This document shows positions 1 through 9,525 of a DNA stretch of 58,908 nt, one piece after another. The notes below the pieces were generated by a model. It did no database searches and was not told where the DNA came from. It saw nothing but the letters and a program-made list of their open reading frames with translations. Position numbers and translations under genes: made by a program. Origin of the DNA: Pelagicoccus sp. (GTDB taxonomy: Bacteria > Verrucomicrobiota > Verrucomicrobiia > Opitutales > Opitutaceae); NCBI GenBank assembly GCA_028284635.1, contig JANQRJ010000066.1:1-58908 (forward strand), written 5' to 3'. Position 1 is the first letter of the stretch. Every line of letters begins with the position of its first letter.

Positions 1-105
1 CTCCGTCGTTGCCGCACCGGTTGTTCCCTCTGTAGGCTCCGCGGCAATGACGGAGCATTGCCCTCCAGCCCACCGCCTTTCGGCTTAAGTTGACGCCAAT
101 GCGCA
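1..105. repeat. Contig-end dispersed repeat, left copy
   Basis: Bases 7-105 are the reverse complement of bases 58810-58908, with a single mismatch at position 98. The element can form internal hairpins: GGCAATG/CATTGCC stems and GCC-GAAA-GGC. It carries no credible gene. Finding the same element at both ends, and its first bases running off the contig, suggests that assembly broke in a multi-copy repeat. I do not recognise its family. Confidence 0.8.
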
Positions 106-369
106 AAGCGGGACCGCGCTACGTTTTATGCACGACATTAGAGCATTTTTCAGATGTTTAGTCGCAAACCCCATTTGGAAAACAGCTACTCTAGGTGGAG
201 CGGTCCCGACCGAAGTCGGGAACGCTTATAGTGTTAGCCTTGCAGAGAGTCGTCTTCGGTACCGAGCGAGAGCGACAAAGCAAAGCGCCCAAAGCCGACC
301 CACCTTTGCCACCTACTAAACGAATTTTGCTCTAGCTTTTGAGAAGATGGCGAGAAGGCCTTCGCTTTT
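106..369. other. Intergenic region without a supported gene
   Basis: A 63-codon open frame at 128-319 has no family resemblance and contains repeat-like text (accgagcgagagcgacaaag, also seen in altered form near 10505 and 14180). I see no gene here. The histidine kinase stop codon lies at 370 on the minus strand. Confidence 0.5.
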
Positions 370-2022
370 CTACAAGGAATGGCTCTTCGAAAGGTAGCTG
401 TCCATCAAGGCTAGAAGGGACAGCTGATCGAAAGGCTTCTCGACCGAATCGTCGAAGCCCGCTTGAAGCAGACTGTCGCGATCGTTGACCATGACATTGG
501 CAGTCTGAGCAATTACCGCGAGAGACGGTTTGCTGGCTTTTATCAGGTTGACCGCTTCGACTCCATCGAGCAAAGGCATGCGAATATCCATCAACACAAG
601 GTCCAGATGGGGGTCCTCTATCGCTTTGCGAACCGCTTCATCGCCATCTAGAGCTCGCTCTATCGAAGCGCCCGTCGGGGCGATGAGCGACTCCATCAGC
701 AAGTAGTTCGACTCTTCGTCTTCCGCGACAAGCACGCGTTTCCCCGACCAGTCGTAGGATGCGTCAAGCGTTTCAGCGGCCTTGTCTTGATTCGGCAACT
801 GGGCTGCTGCAAAGGGCAGAACAAGCGTGAAGGTCGAGCCAACACCCTCTTCGGATTCCAGTTCTATAGAACCCCCTAGCAATTCGGAAAGGCTTTGGCA
901 GATGGACAGTCCCAAGCCTACGCCTCCGTAGAGCCGGTTTTGAGTCTTCTCGGTTTTTACGAAGCGGCCAAACACATTGGATTGCTGAGAGGCGCTGATG
1001 CCTATTCCAGTATCCACGACTGAAATACGGACGGTTTCCCTATCCAGCTCGATCTTCAGGGTTATGCTTCCCGTATCGGTGAACTTTATAGCATTGTCCA
1101 GAAGGTTGATTAGAATCTGCTCGACTCGGTGCCCATCCGTTTCGATCAGCAAGCCCTCCCCAGCCTCTATCTCGGATTTGAAAACAAGGTCTTCCGCCAG
1201 ATCTCTGATACGCACGCTATATAGAGTGCTAAGCCGAGTGCAAAGCTCGCCGATGTCTACATCCGTTTTTTCCACCTGGAGCGAACCAGCATCCGCTTGC
1301 GAGATTTCCAGGATATCTTCGATCAAGCGAAGCAAGCCGCGGGTGCTGTTGGTTATAATCTGTTTGATTTCCTCGACCTCCTCGCTGCGACCTTCTTGGG
1401 TGAATTTCAGCGTCAGGATCTCGCTGAAGCCGACAATAGCATTGAGCGGAGTCCGGATCTCGTGACTCATATTGGCTAGAAATGCTGACTTGAGGCGGTC
1501 CGACTCCTCGGCTTTCTCCTTTGCCCGCTCCAGCTCTCTCGTTCTCACTTTTACGAGCACTTCCAAGTGATTTTGGTGAAGCTCGAGTTTCTGGTTCTGC
1601 TCTTCTAGAATCTTCGTCTTGTCAGCAATGAGCTCGCTGAGCTCATTGTTTCGACTTTGAATATTTCGAGCTCTCAAGTAGACGATGCCACCGGCTAGCA
1701 AGAGGGAAACGAACGCCACGGCTAGCCAGAACATCGCGGTTTCCGGAACCTCCAGGATAGCAAGGGCGGGGCGCGATGGCGAAGCGCTCGCAAAGACCGA
1801 TACGGTGGGAAACGTCGAAGCCAGCCCCAATACCGAGGCTACTGGCCTGAAACCTCTCGCATTCAAGGCGCCCGACGATCGCTCCCTTCGGTCGGAAGCG
1901 CCGAAAGCAGTTCGATTGATGGATATTGCAGAGCGACAGACGGTCATCGGGCAGCAACGAAAGGGATCGAGTCGGAACCCTTTTTTAATGAATATGGAAA
2001 GCGCTTTTTTGCAACTCTTCAT
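370..2022 (-). CDS. Hybrid sensor histidine kinase with receiver domain, possibly 5'-truncated
   Basis: Two-component signalling protein. Seen in order: one membrane segment (about residues 97-113), a coiled-coil linker (125-175), a dimerisation/phosphoacceptor domain with H187 in HEIRTPLNAI, an ATPase domain with N box (NLLDNAIKF) and glycine boxes (DTGIGI, GGVGLGLSI), and a C-terminal receiver with phosphoacceptor D479 in LMDIRMP and K529 in VEKPF. The linker wording (DKTKILEEQNQKLE) is typical of large Reg_prop/Y_Y_Y hybrid sensors, but no such periplasmic domain precedes it, and residues 1-95 resemble nothing. Translation may really begin at M97 (position 1734), giving a short anchored kinase, or the sensor region was lost. 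The gene follows the DUF748 gene by 122 bp on the same strand. No cognate regulator or DNA-binding output is visible. Confidence 0.8.
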   Translation of the reverse strand: MKSCKKALSIFIKKGFRLDPFRCCPMTVCRSAISINRTAFGASDRRERSSGALNARGFRPVASVLGLASTFPTVSVFASASPSRPALAILEVPETAMFWLAVAFVSLLLAGGIVYLRARNIQSRNNELSELIADKTKILEEQNQKLELHQNHLEVLVKVRTRELERAKEKAEESDRLKSAFLANMSHEIRTPLNAIVGFSEILTLKFTQEGRSEEVEEIKQIITNSTRGLLRLIEDILEISQADAGSLQVEKTDVDIGELCTRLSTLYSVRIRDLAEDLVFKSEIEAGEGLLIETDGHRVEQILINLLDNAIKFTDTGSITLKIELDRETVRISVVDTGIGISASQQSNVFGRFVKTEKTQNRLYGGVGLGLSICQSLSELLGGSIELESEEGVGSTFTLVLPFAAAQLPNQDKAAETLDASYDWSGKRVLVAEDEESNYLLMESLIAPTGASIERALDGDEAVRKAIEDPHLDLVLMDIRMPLLDGVEAVNLIKASKPSLAVIAQTANVMVNDRDSLLQAGFDDSVEKPFDQLSLLALMDSYLSKSHSL

Positions 2023-2144
2023 ACTTTTCGTGCCTTGCTTTTCAAAAGAGATCAGGACTGCGAGGTTCGTGTCCCATCGGAGGACATAGGCGTGGTCTTT
2101 TTGCTTCTCACCTCACCGAGTCAGGTCTCAATCCGTTTTCGCCC

Positions 2145-5100
2145 TCAGTCAGTCAACTTGATCAGCAATTGTCCTCCTTGCGACATTCGTTCTTTCGAGT
2201 CTAGGGCTTCCGAAACAAAGACGCGCGACGGTTCAATCGCCTCCGATGCCAGCAGAGTTTCGCGAAAGAGTTGCAGGCGCTCGAAAACCAGATCCTCAAT
2301 CCAATCCTCGGACACGATCGAATCCGGTTGAGCCTCTACGAGAGTTTCGTACATTTCCGATATGCTCGGAACAACAGCTAGGGTTTCCCTCCCTTCGCTG
2401 GCGGAATCGATGGTTTCGGACTGCGCTTCTACCGGGGAGTGCTCCCTTGCGGGCTTCTTGCCTACGCCTAGTAGTCCGACCACTCTGGCCAATAGAGTTT
2501 TCTTTTTCTCGCTGGACTCGTTCGTTTCCGGAGGAGCTGGCCCATCGGTCGATTCTTCGACAGGGGCTTCCTGCAGAGGAGCCAGTGCCGCGAAGCTTTG
2601 GGCGACTCCCTGCTCAAAGTTCGTCTGATCGTAATCCGCGAGCAAGTCGAGTCCGCTGGTCGCCTGGAAGTCTGGATTTGCCAAGAGATGGGCGATGTAT
2701 CGACGCTTCAAATACGCGATTTCCTTCTCGAGATCCGGATTTGCCGTAACCTCTATGCTCACACCCGGACGCAATTCGAGTATCCTGGCTAGAGCCTCTA
2801 TCTTGGCCCTCGCATCTTCGCTAAGGGAAACGGAACCAGCCTCGAAGGCTATGGAGTCCAAATCCTCACGTCCGCCGACGACCCCCGCCAGAAACTTGAA
2901 AGGCGAAGTCGCCGCTTTGAGAATCAGATTGACCACAGCCTTGCCAACCAAACCCCAGGGACTGACGGACGGGTCGGCCAGATCGCCCTTCACAGGAAGC
3001 CCATCGTAGGAGATCAGTCCGTTGGGATCCTGCAGCAGCTTGATTGCGAAGCCGACGGGCAGCCTCATTGCCTTGTCGCTTTCCACCTGCTCGCCAAGCG
3101 TGAGCTGGTCGATCTTGAAACTATTGCTGCCGTCCAGCTGACTGTCGCGTATCTCGTAGTTGGATACCAGCTCAAATTGTCCCTTGGCAAGTTGGCGAGC
3201 GAGATAGGTTTCCCAATAGGGGCTGACGGCCGTCATGTCGTAGCCGCTGACGCTAAGCGTCAGATCCGTAAAACGCTTTGGATCTCCTGAATCGAGTCGA
3301 CCTTCCACCAGAAACCTGGCTCCGCCATCGATAATCGATTCGACTCGGTAGTTGGAAAGCTCCTCCGGGTCGGAAGAAAGCCCTGTCGCCTCCAAGCTAA
3401 ATTCGGTCAAGCGCGTGCGATGAGGGGTCAACAGGTTCGTATCCGAAAAGTCGATGCGCCCGTTTTCGATCCTAACGCGGCCGATTCGAAAGGCTAAAGA
3501 GGGACCGCCCTCGACCTCGCCCGTCGCCTCATCCGCTGGCGCTTTCGCTATCGTTCCGAGATTCAAGCCCACACTGTCATTCCAGACGCTGACCTGCGGC
3601 CTGATGAGATCGACGCTATCGATACTCAGCCCGCTGGCGGAATAGTCTATCGCCTCGACTCGTAGGGATTCCAAACTGGCTACCTCTCGTCCTTGGTCCA
3701 AATGGGTGGCGAGCAGATTCACCGCCTCGACCTCGCCCGTCGCCTCGACCTTGGAATCCGAATCGAAGCTCGCGGCAAACTTACCGGAAACCGCGCCGTC
3801 TTCTACCTCTATGTCTAGAAACTCGGAGACGTAGGGCTGCAAAGGAGAAAGTTGCAGAGAATTCAATTCGAGCTCCGCCGAGCCCCCTGTCGCAAGCGAA
3901 TCCAGCCCGCCTTCGATGCGCAACGAGCCTTCGAGAAGCGACAGCAGCAAGGAGAGCTTCGACTTGGCCTCCAAACCATCTGCACTCGCTTCCGCCAGGA
4001 TGTCTGTCAGCGATAGTTCGATATTTTGGATACGGGTGGAAAAGGTTTCGGCTAGGGAGTTATCCGTGAAGTCCACAGCGCCGTTGCTCAGCTCGATCGT
4101 ATCGATTTCCGCTAGGAATGGCTGGACTGGAGAACTCCCTTCCGATTCCTCGTCCACCGTCGCAACCGATTTCATCTTCGGCAAGCGAACGGAACCCTCT
4201 TCGTCCAAAGTCGCAGTGAAGACCGGATCCGAAATGACAATGCGCTTCGCCGCTAAGCGGGACCTCGCGCTGCGGGCAACAAACTCCTCCAAAGCAAGGC
4301 GGTCAGCCGAGATGTAGTTTGTCTCCTCATCCGACAGCCTGATTCCTTCAAGCTGCGCCGTTCCCTGCAGTACAAACGAACCCTCGCCAAGATCCGCCAT
4401 GGTAGTGACATCGAAACCCAAGCTTCCCGCAATTTGGGCATACACGATCTCGCTCGCATACGGCTGCGCGCTAGCCAGAGGAAAGTCTCGCAAGACGCTG
4501 CGCAACTCGAAGGCCCAAGGCTCCATCGAAACCGCCCCGCCACTCAACTCCAAGGCGCCACCCGAAGCGAACCCGATCAAACCCTCGAAATCCCAGTGCA
4601 AGCGCGGCTCATCCGTGCCTGGTCGGCCTACGCGCCTATTCGGCACAGTGCCAATACCCCGCCCGGCAAAGGACTCGATCGCCACGCTTTCCTCGTAGGT
4701 CGTTTCCAGGCTCTCGTCTCGAAGGTTTAGGGAGATATTCGCGATGCTGAGCCGTTCGATCCTCGCTCGAACAGATTCGCTATCTTCATCGGCATCCGCT
4801 TCGTCTCCCTGCGAAAGCGCATCCAAAGCGTCCTGGAAACTCAGCCTGCCCGTTGCATCCAGGCCCACGTTGATCAAACCGTCATCCAACTCGATCGACT
4901 TGATCCGCACTGTGCCAAAAACGCTGCTCAGCTGCGGATTCACGGCAAGGCGGCCAAGCCTGATCAGTTCGCCAAATTCCGCGTCTGCCACGCTCAAGCC
5001 ATAGAGGCGCGTCTCCAAGGTGAATGGATTGAAACTAGCCCGTTCCAGAACCATTTCGCGTCCTAAAACCTCGCTCCCTCGCCCCTGGATTTGAGACTTC

Positions 5101-5222
5101 AGTACCGCTGGAACACCCCAAAAGCCGAGGCAAAGATAGAGCGTGTAAAGCGCGACGAGCCCAATGGAGACTCGTTTAAACCAAGGGCGATTCGCGAAAA
5201 AGGATCGGAGCATGGCAGGCAT
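2145..5222 (-). CDS. DUF748 (AsmA-like) envelope protein
   Basis: A very large protein of about 1,025 residues with one N-terminal membrane helix (SIGLVALYTLYLCLGFW) followed by repeated beta-rich AsmA/DUF748-type segments with recurring phrases such as VDFTDNSLAETF, IDFSDTNLLTPHR and PYVSEFL. A C-terminal segment (IAFEAGSVSLSEDARAKIEA) looks like the degenerate OmpA-like domain found at the end of this family. Such proteins are inner-membrane anchored with a long periplasmic groove, and relatives are implicated in lipid transport between membranes; that role is inference here. The start was put at M 5222 (MPAMLRSFF) rather than upstream 5312, because the extra 30 residues are unlike the family; M at 5213 is also possible. 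The kinase gene lies downstream on the same strand. Confidence 0.75.
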   Translation of the reverse strand: MPAMLRSFFANRPWFKRVSIGLVALYTLYLCLGFWGVPAVLKSQIQGRGSEVLGREMVLERASFNPFTLETRLYGLSVADAEFGELIRLGRLAVNPQLSSVFGTVRIKSIELDDGLINVGLDATGRLSFQDALDALSQGDEADADEDSESVRARIERLSIANISLNLRDESLETTYEESVAIESFAGRGIGTVPNRRVGRPGTDEPRLHWDFEGLIGFASGGALELSGGAVSMEPWAFELRSVLRDFPLASAQPYASEIVYAQIAGSLGFDVTTMADLGEGSFVLQGTAQLEGIRLSDEETNYISADRLALEEFVARSARSRLAAKRIVISDPVFTATLDEEGSVRLPKMKSVATVDEESEGSSPVQPFLAEIDTIELSNGAVDFTDNSLAETFSTRIQNIELSLTDILAEASADGLEAKSKLSLLLSLLEGSLRIEGGLDSLATGGSAELELNSLQLSPLQPYVSEFLDIEVEDGAVSGKFAASFDSDSKVEATGEVEAVNLLATHLDQGREVASLESLRVEAIDYSASGLSIDSVDLIRPQVSVWNDSVGLNLGTIAKAPADEATGEVEGGPSLAFRIGRVRIENGRIDFSDTNLLTPHRTRLTEFSLEATGLSSDPEELSNYRVESIIDGGARFLVEGRLDSGDPKRFTDLTLSVSGYDMTAVSPYWETYLARQLAKGQFELVSNYEIRDSQLDGSNSFKIDQLTLGEQVESDKAMRLPVGFAIKLLQDPNGLISYDGLPVKGDLADPSVSPWGLVGKAVVNLILKAATSPFKFLAGVVGGREDLDSIAFEAGSVSLSEDARAKIEALARILELRPGVSIEVTANPDLEKEIAYLKRRYIAHLLANPDFQATSGLDLLADYDQTNFEQGVAQSFAALAPLQEAPVEESTDGPAPPETNESSEKKKTLLARVVGLLGVGKKPAREHSPVEAQSETIDSASEGRETLAVVPSISEMYETLVEAQPDSIVSEDWIEDLVFERLQLFRETLLASEAIEPSRVFVSEALDSKERMSQGGQLLIKLTD

Positions 5223-5315
5223 AGGTGTTGCGGTTCTAGCCGCCGCTTCGGTCACTGGCAAGAATCGGCTGGAACTTTCGCCAAGGCAATCACCCCTCGT
5301 CCCAGTCCTCACAGA

Positions 5316-5451
5316 GGGTGTGTTTCAAACGTATCGCCTAGGCTGTGCCAAACTCTTGCGAGTTCGGCTATCTCGACTGTGCGAAGCCTAATTCAGTAGC
5401 CGAACTCGAGAGAGTTTGGTACAGCGTCGCGAATAGGAAGGCGACACTTTG
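5316..5451. repeat. Nested palindrome, 'gtgtttcaaa/gtcgcc' family, copy 1
   Basis: Outer arms 5316-5339 and 5439-5451 (end text ggcgacactttg) enclose inner arms 5344-5370 and 5397-5423. Each inner arm is a small hairpin with stem AACTC/GAGTT; the loops differ (TTGC on the left, GAGA on the right). Related copies lie at 10565 and 48563, and a lone inner arm lies at 18457-18476. A fragment of another family (cggagctttagccc) is at 5496-5509. Confidence 0.8.
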
Positions 5452-5564
5452 CCGCCATTGAAAATCTTTGTTGTACAGCTACTTGCGTTGCAGCACGGAG
5501 CTTTAGCCCCCGTCCCCAGCTCATTGGGGTTGAGCCTGGATGGCATCTGTAGTTCAGAACCCAC

Positions 5565-6236
5565 ATGACCAACAGCGCCGAGTACAAAGCCATCGTATGG
5601 GACATGGACGGCATGCTCATCGACACCGAGAGCATCTCCCTCGTCGCTTGGAGAGACGGCTGCCAGGCGCTCGGTCACGAAGTCGACGAAGAGTCCTTTC
5701 TCCCCATCATCGGAATGAACCGAGCCTCTATGACTGCTAAGCTCGAACAGACCTTAAGCCCGGAAATCGATGTCGAACAGCTCATACGCAGAGCTTCTCT
5801 TTGCTACGAGAAACTCATTCGACAGGGCGTCCCACTCAAGCCTGGAGCCCGGGACTGCCTGCTCCGCATGCGTGAACTGGGAACTCCCCAAGCCCTTGCC
5901 ACCTCTTCCTCTCAACGCTTCGCCACTCTCAAGCTCGACCACCACGGCCTGCTCGACTGTTTCGCCGCTCTTGTCACCGGCGACCAAGTGACGAACGGCA
6001 AGCCCCACCCCGAACCTTACCTGACGGCCGCCGCCAGGCTCGAGGTAGCGCCCAGCTCCTGTATCGCATTCGAAGACTCCGTAAACGGTATTCAGTCTGC
6101 CCATACGGCAGGCATGTTTACCGCTCTCGTGCCGGATCTAGCTCCGCATGATGCCGTATCCATGAGCCGAGTCAGCCGAACTTTCGATTCGCTGGAGGAA
6201 GCCCTTCCTTGGTTGGAAAGCGTATTCGCAAGGTAG
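5565..6236 (+). CDS. HAD-superfamily phosphatase, beta-phosphoglucomutase-like
   Basis: A 223-residue HAD-IA enzyme. Motif I is WDMDGMLID with nucleophile D13 and acid/base D15; motif II is ATSSSQR; motif III lysine is in GKPHPEPYL; motif IV is FEDSVNG. A helical cap lies at about residues 20-85. Relatives are phosphatases of sugar phosphates or beta-phosphoglucomutases; the substrate cannot be read from sequence. The stop codon TAG falls inside the left arm of the 6227-6312 palindrome, and the gene converges on xylA. No Shine-Dalgarno sequence precedes the ATG (context cagaacccacATG). Confidence 0.85.
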   Translation: MTNSAEYKAIVWDMDGMLIDTESISLVAWRDGCQALGHEVDEESFLPIIGMNRASMTAKLEQTLSPEIDVEQLIRRASLCYEKLIRQGVPLKPGARDCLLRMRELGTPQALATSSSQRFATLKLDHHGLLDCFAALVTGDQVTNGKPHPEPYLTAAARLEVAPSSCIAFEDSVNGIQSAHTAGMFTALVPDLAPHDAVSMSRVSRTFDSLEEALPWLESVFAR

Positions 6237-6312
6237 GGATGGACCGCCGGGCCGTCCGCAGAGCCTCTTCTCTTGCATTACGGACGGCCCGGCGGTCCGT
6301 CCCTACCTTGCG
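6227..6312. repeat. Palindrome, 'aaggtaggga' family, copy 1
   Basis: Arms 6227-6258 and 6281-6312 match at 31 of 32 bases. It sits between the convergent HAD and xylA genes and supplies the TAG stop of the HAD gene, so it could act as a bidirectional terminator, although it has no strong U-tract. Other copies are at 43980, 53743, and a half copy at 58782. Confidence 0.9.
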
Positions 6313-6320
6313 AATTTTCC

Positions 6321-7649
6321 CTATATATAATCGTTCACGATCTGTTCGTAGCGTTCCTGCTTGCCGCTGATCTGTTTCGGTTCGCCCCCATTCTTGCCGA
6401 TCAGATAGAGAGCCTCGAGCGTCAGTTCGCCGTTCTCGAAATTGGCTCCGCTGCCGCTGTCGAAGCTAGCATAGCGTTCCGCGAGCAGATCCGGGAGAGG
6501 AGATTCGCTCAGTATGCGCTCTGCAATCACAGCAGAGCGGGCAAAAGCATCCATACCGGCGATATGCGCGATAAAGATGTCCTCTAGATCCGAACTGTTT
6601 CGACGCGTCTTGGCATCGAAGTTCACCCCGCCTCCCTTGAAACCGCCCGCCCTGAGAATGACGAGCATCGATTCTACAAGCTCGTTTAGATTCATGGGAA
6701 ACTGGTCAGTATCCCAACCGTTTTGGTAGTCGCCTCGATTCGCATCGATGCTGCCAAGCATGCCCGCGTCTGCCGCCACCTGCAGTTCATGCTGGAAGGT
6801 ATGGCCGGCCAAGGTCGCGTGGTTTACTTCTATATTGAGCTTGAAGTCGTCCAGCAAATCGTGCTCTCGCAGAAAGCCGATCACCGTTTCACAGTCGAAG
6901 TCGTATTGATGTTTGGAAGGCTCTGCCGGCTTAGGTTCTATAAAAAACTGCCCCTCGAATCCACGATCCCGCGCGTAGTCGCGCGCCATGGTCAGCATGC
7001 GAGCGAAGTGTTGCTTCTCGCGCTTCATATCCGTATTGAGCAGCGACATATAGCCCTCGCGCCCGCCCCAGAAAACGTAGTTCTCGCCGCCAAGCTCGAT
7101 CGTGGCATCGAGAGCGTTCTTCAACTGAGCTCCCGCGTATGCAACCGTATTGAAATCCGGATTCGTCGCCGCGCCGTTCATATAGCGCGGGTTGCTGAAG
7201 AGATTGGCCGTCCCCCAAAGCAGTTTCACCCCCGAGACTGCTTGCTTTTCCTTCGCATAACTCACGATGGCCTGAAGCCGGCGTTCGGATTCGTTGAAGC
7301 TGTCGCCTTCCTCCGCGAGATCGAAGTCGTGAAAGCAATAGTATGGAGCGCCGATCTTGGTAATGAACTCGAAGGCGGCATCCATCTTGTTGCGAGCTCG
7401 GGCATCAGCGTCCGGACCGTCGGCCCACGGAAAAAGCTTCGTTCCCGGACCAAAGGGGTCCGCCCCTGTGCCGCAAAACGTATGCCAGTAAGCGATAGCG
7501 AAACGAAAGAGTTCTCGCATCGGCTTGCCCCCGATCTCCCGCTCGGGATCATACCACTTGAAGGCAAGCGGGTTGTCGCTTTCGCGTCCTTCGAATTCTA
7601 TTTTCTCGATGCTGGGGAAGTACTCCTTGTCGCCTGTCGTTATATTCAT
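6321..7649 (-). CDS. xylA: Xylose isomerase
   Basis: Converts D-xylose to D-xylulose in the cytoplasm. The 442-residue length is usual for the class II enzyme. Family signatures are visible: CFHDFD with the catalytic histidine, [15 protein letters not shown] with a metal-binding glutamate, and [13 protein letters not shown] with further metal ligands. The start at 7649 ([11 protein letters not shown]) is chosen over the longer frame to 7730 because family alignment begins there and an AAGGA motif lies at a suitable distance, one of the few ribosome-binding sites in the window. It follows xylB on the same strand with 186 bp between them, holding a palindrome, so the two are probably co-transcribed. 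Confidence 0.96.
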   Translation of the reverse strand: MNITTGDKEYFPSIEKIEFEGRESDNPLAFKWYDPEREIGGKPMRELFRFAIAYWHTFCGTGADPFGPGTKLFPWADGPDADARARNKMDAAFEFITKIGAPYYCFHDFDLAEEGDSFNESERRLQAIVSYAKEKQAVSGVKLLWGTANLFSNPRYMNGAATNPDFNTVAYAGAQLKNALDATIELGGENYVFWGGREGYMSLLNTDMKREKQHFARMLTMARDYARDRGFEGQFFIEPKPAEPSKHQYDFDCETVIGFLREHDLLDDFKLNIEVNHATLAGHTFQHELQVAADAGMLGSIDANRGDYQNGWDTDQFPMNLNELVESMLVILRAGGFKGGGVNFDAKTRRNSSDLEDIFIAHIAGMDAFARSAVIAERILSESPLPDLLAERYASFDSGSGANFENGELTLEALYLIGKNGGEPKQISGKQERYEQIVNDYI

Positions 7650-7710
7650 AATTCCTTGTTCGTTGAGATCTTGGTGTAGACTCCTATAATTGCAGAGATT
7701 GCATGAATTT

Positions 7711-7792
7711 TTAGCCGCAAGAAGACGCAAAAAAGTATCGAGCTGCTAGATTCGAAGGCTTCCTTTTTGCGTCTTCTGCGTCTTTTTGCGGC
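7711..7792. repeat. Palindrome, 'gacgcagaagacgc' family, copy 1
   Basis: The left arm (7711-7735, agccgcaagaagacgcaaaa) pairs with the right arm (7763-7792). The arms carry a short direct repeat (gcgtctt ctgcgtctt) rather than a hairpin. It lies between xylB and xylA. A second copy is at 11688. Confidence 0.85.
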
Positions 7793-7835
7793 CAATAAAA
7801 CTGCATTGATCTGTTTCTCTTGAATTTTGGCAAAA

Positions 7836-9326
7836 TCATTCGGGAAAATTCTCTTCCAGTCTCGCCTCCAGCGCTTTCTTCCATCTCTCGTAGGTCTCTT
7901 GGCAATCGTCTCCACCGGGGTCGATCGTCGCTACGCGTTTGAGCGAAGAGAATGCCTCTGGCAGCGAAGCGTATACTCCTGCGCCAAAACCTGCTCCACG
8001 AGCCGCGCCCCGCGAACCGTCCGTCTCGAAAAGCTCGATACCAGCTCCGCTCACGTTCGCTAGAGTCTCGGCAAAAATATCGCTGAGAAACATATTCGCC
8101 CGGCCAGCCCGGATTTTAGAAATGTCGAGCCCCAACGGTTTCATAACCTCGATGCCGTATTGAAAAGCGAATACGATGCTTTCCTGCAAGGCGCGACAGA
8201 GGTGAGTCCGATCATGTCGGTTGAAATCCAGGCCGATGAAGGACGCTCCAGGATTTCGGTTCCCCAGCACCCGTTCTGCCCCATTTCCAAAGGGCATGGC
8301 CAATAAGCCATCCGAGCTTGGAGGAGCGGAGCGGGCCAGTTCGTTCATCTCCTCGTAGCTGTCCACGCCGAGAGCTCGTCGCATCCAAGCGTTGAAGATG
8401 CCTGCGCCGTTGATGCAGAGCAGCACGCCTAGGCGAGGAACCTCTGGAGAGTTATTGACGTGCAGGAAAGTGTTAACTCGCGACTGGACGTCGTACTTGA
8501 CCTGATCCGTGACCCCGTAGACGACGCCGGACGTACCGGCCGTCGCGGCTATCTCTCCCGGATTCAGCGCGTTTAGCGAGAGAGCATTGTTAGGCTGATC
8601 GCCCGCTCGATAGGAAACCGGCGCTCCAGGGCTCAATCCAAAAGCGCTCGCCGCCTCCGCGGTAAGCTCTCCCTGTATTGAGAATGTCGGCACGATCTCC
8701 GGCAACAGTCCGGGAGAAAAACCGGCATGCTCCAGCAGGAAGCCGCAGGGCTCGTTCCCTTGAAAATCCCAAAACATGCCCTCTGAAAGACCGGATGCTG
8801 TGGTGTTTGATTCTCCCGTCAGACAAGCCGCTAGCCAATCCCCAGGCAGCATGACCTTGTGGATGCGACGAAAGATCTCCGGCTCGTTTTCCTTGACCCA
8901 GGCAAGCTTCATCGCGGTGAAGTTCCCAGGGGAATTCAAGAGGTGGGACAGGCACTTTTCCCGGCCGATCTGCTCGAAAGCCCTTTCGCCAAAAGGTACG
9001 GCTCGGCTATCGCACCATATGATGGCGGGACGCAGAACGCGGCCCTCGCGGTCCACGCAAACCAAGCCATGCATCTGGTAGGAAATGCCGATCGCCTTGA
9101 TCCCGTCTCTCGATACCCCTGACTTGGCAAGGGCCTCTCCCACCGCGAGGCGGGCGTTCCCATACCAGTTTCGCGGATCCTGTTCTGCAAATCCCGGCTG
9201 GGGCGAGTCGATACGCATCTCCTGTTGCGGAGCGAAAGCCTCGCCTAGGCAACGGCCGCTCTCTACGTCGAGAACGGAGGCTTTCACAGACGAACTTCCA
9301 ACATCGATGCCAAGCAAGTGGGCCAT
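7836..9326 (-). CDS. xylB: Xylulokinase (FGGY family)
   Basis: Phosphorylates D-xylulose to xylulose 5-phosphate, the step after XylA. The protein has 496 residues and FGGY-kinase motifs: the N-terminal phosphate loop GIDVGSSSVKAS, substrate-binding YQMHGLV, ATP-site AGTSGVVYG, and C-terminal RAGRANMFLSDIF and GSRGAARGAGFGAG. The start at 9326 (MAHLLGIDVG) is the family start; the longer open frame to 9476 is discarded. Its 3' end runs into a single arm of the 'caaaatcatt' repeat family (about 7827-7838). It is divergent from the AraC regulator across a 199 bp intergenic region, the probable control region for both. Confidence 0.94.
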   Translation of the reverse strand: MAHLLGIDVGSSSVKASVLDVESGRCLGEAFAPQQEMRIDSPQPGFAEQDPRNWYGNARLAVGEALAKSGVSRDGIKAIGISYQMHGLVCVDREGRVLRPAIIWCDSRAVPFGERAFEQIGREKCLSHLLNSPGNFTAMKLAWVKENEPEIFRRIHKVMLPGDWLAACLTGESNTTASGLSEGMFWDFQGNEPCGFLLEHAGFSPGLLPEIVPTFSIQGELTAEAASAFGLSPGAPVSYRAGDQPNNALSLNALNPGEIAATAGTSGVVYGVTDQVKYDVQSRVNTFLHVNNSPEVPRLGVLLCINGAGIFNAWMRRALGVDSYEEMNELARSAPPSSDGLLAMPFGNGAERVLGNRNPGASFIGLDFNRHDRTHLCRALQESIVFAFQYGIEVMKPLGLDISKIRAGRANMFLSDIFAETLANVSGAGIELFETDGSRGAARGAGFGAGVYASLPEAFSSLKRVATIDPGGDDCQETYERWKKALEARLEENFPE

Positions 9327-9525
9327 AGGGAAAGGGGGTTTGGTAAAGTCTCGATACTCGCAGAAAAAGAAGATGCCTGCCTTCAGAATAATCGCAAAAA
9401 CTAGCATTATTTTCTCACGGGGGCCAGCAAGGAATTGCCAAGAGTCCCAATCCTCATGAACCTGACCGAATCGCATCGGCGTTCACCTACGCTATCTGCG
9501 GGCAACAGCTCCACATCTCAGTTAA
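9327..9525. promoter_or_regulatory. Divergent xylB / araC-type regulator intergenic region
   Basis: This region must hold the promoters of both genes. An inverted pair gaataat / attattttc at about 9390-9414 is a possible operator for the adjacent AraC-type regulator. No clear -35/-10 pair could be assigned by eye. Confidence 0.4.

Noticed and set aside
128..319. 63-codon open frame near the left end
   Set aside because: No family resemblance, repeat-like sequence, no start signals.
1650..1800. PEP-CTERM-like sorting signal around EVPETAMFWLAVAFVSLLLAG in the kinase
   Set aside because: It is followed by a coiled coil and a full kinase, so it is simply a membrane anchor.
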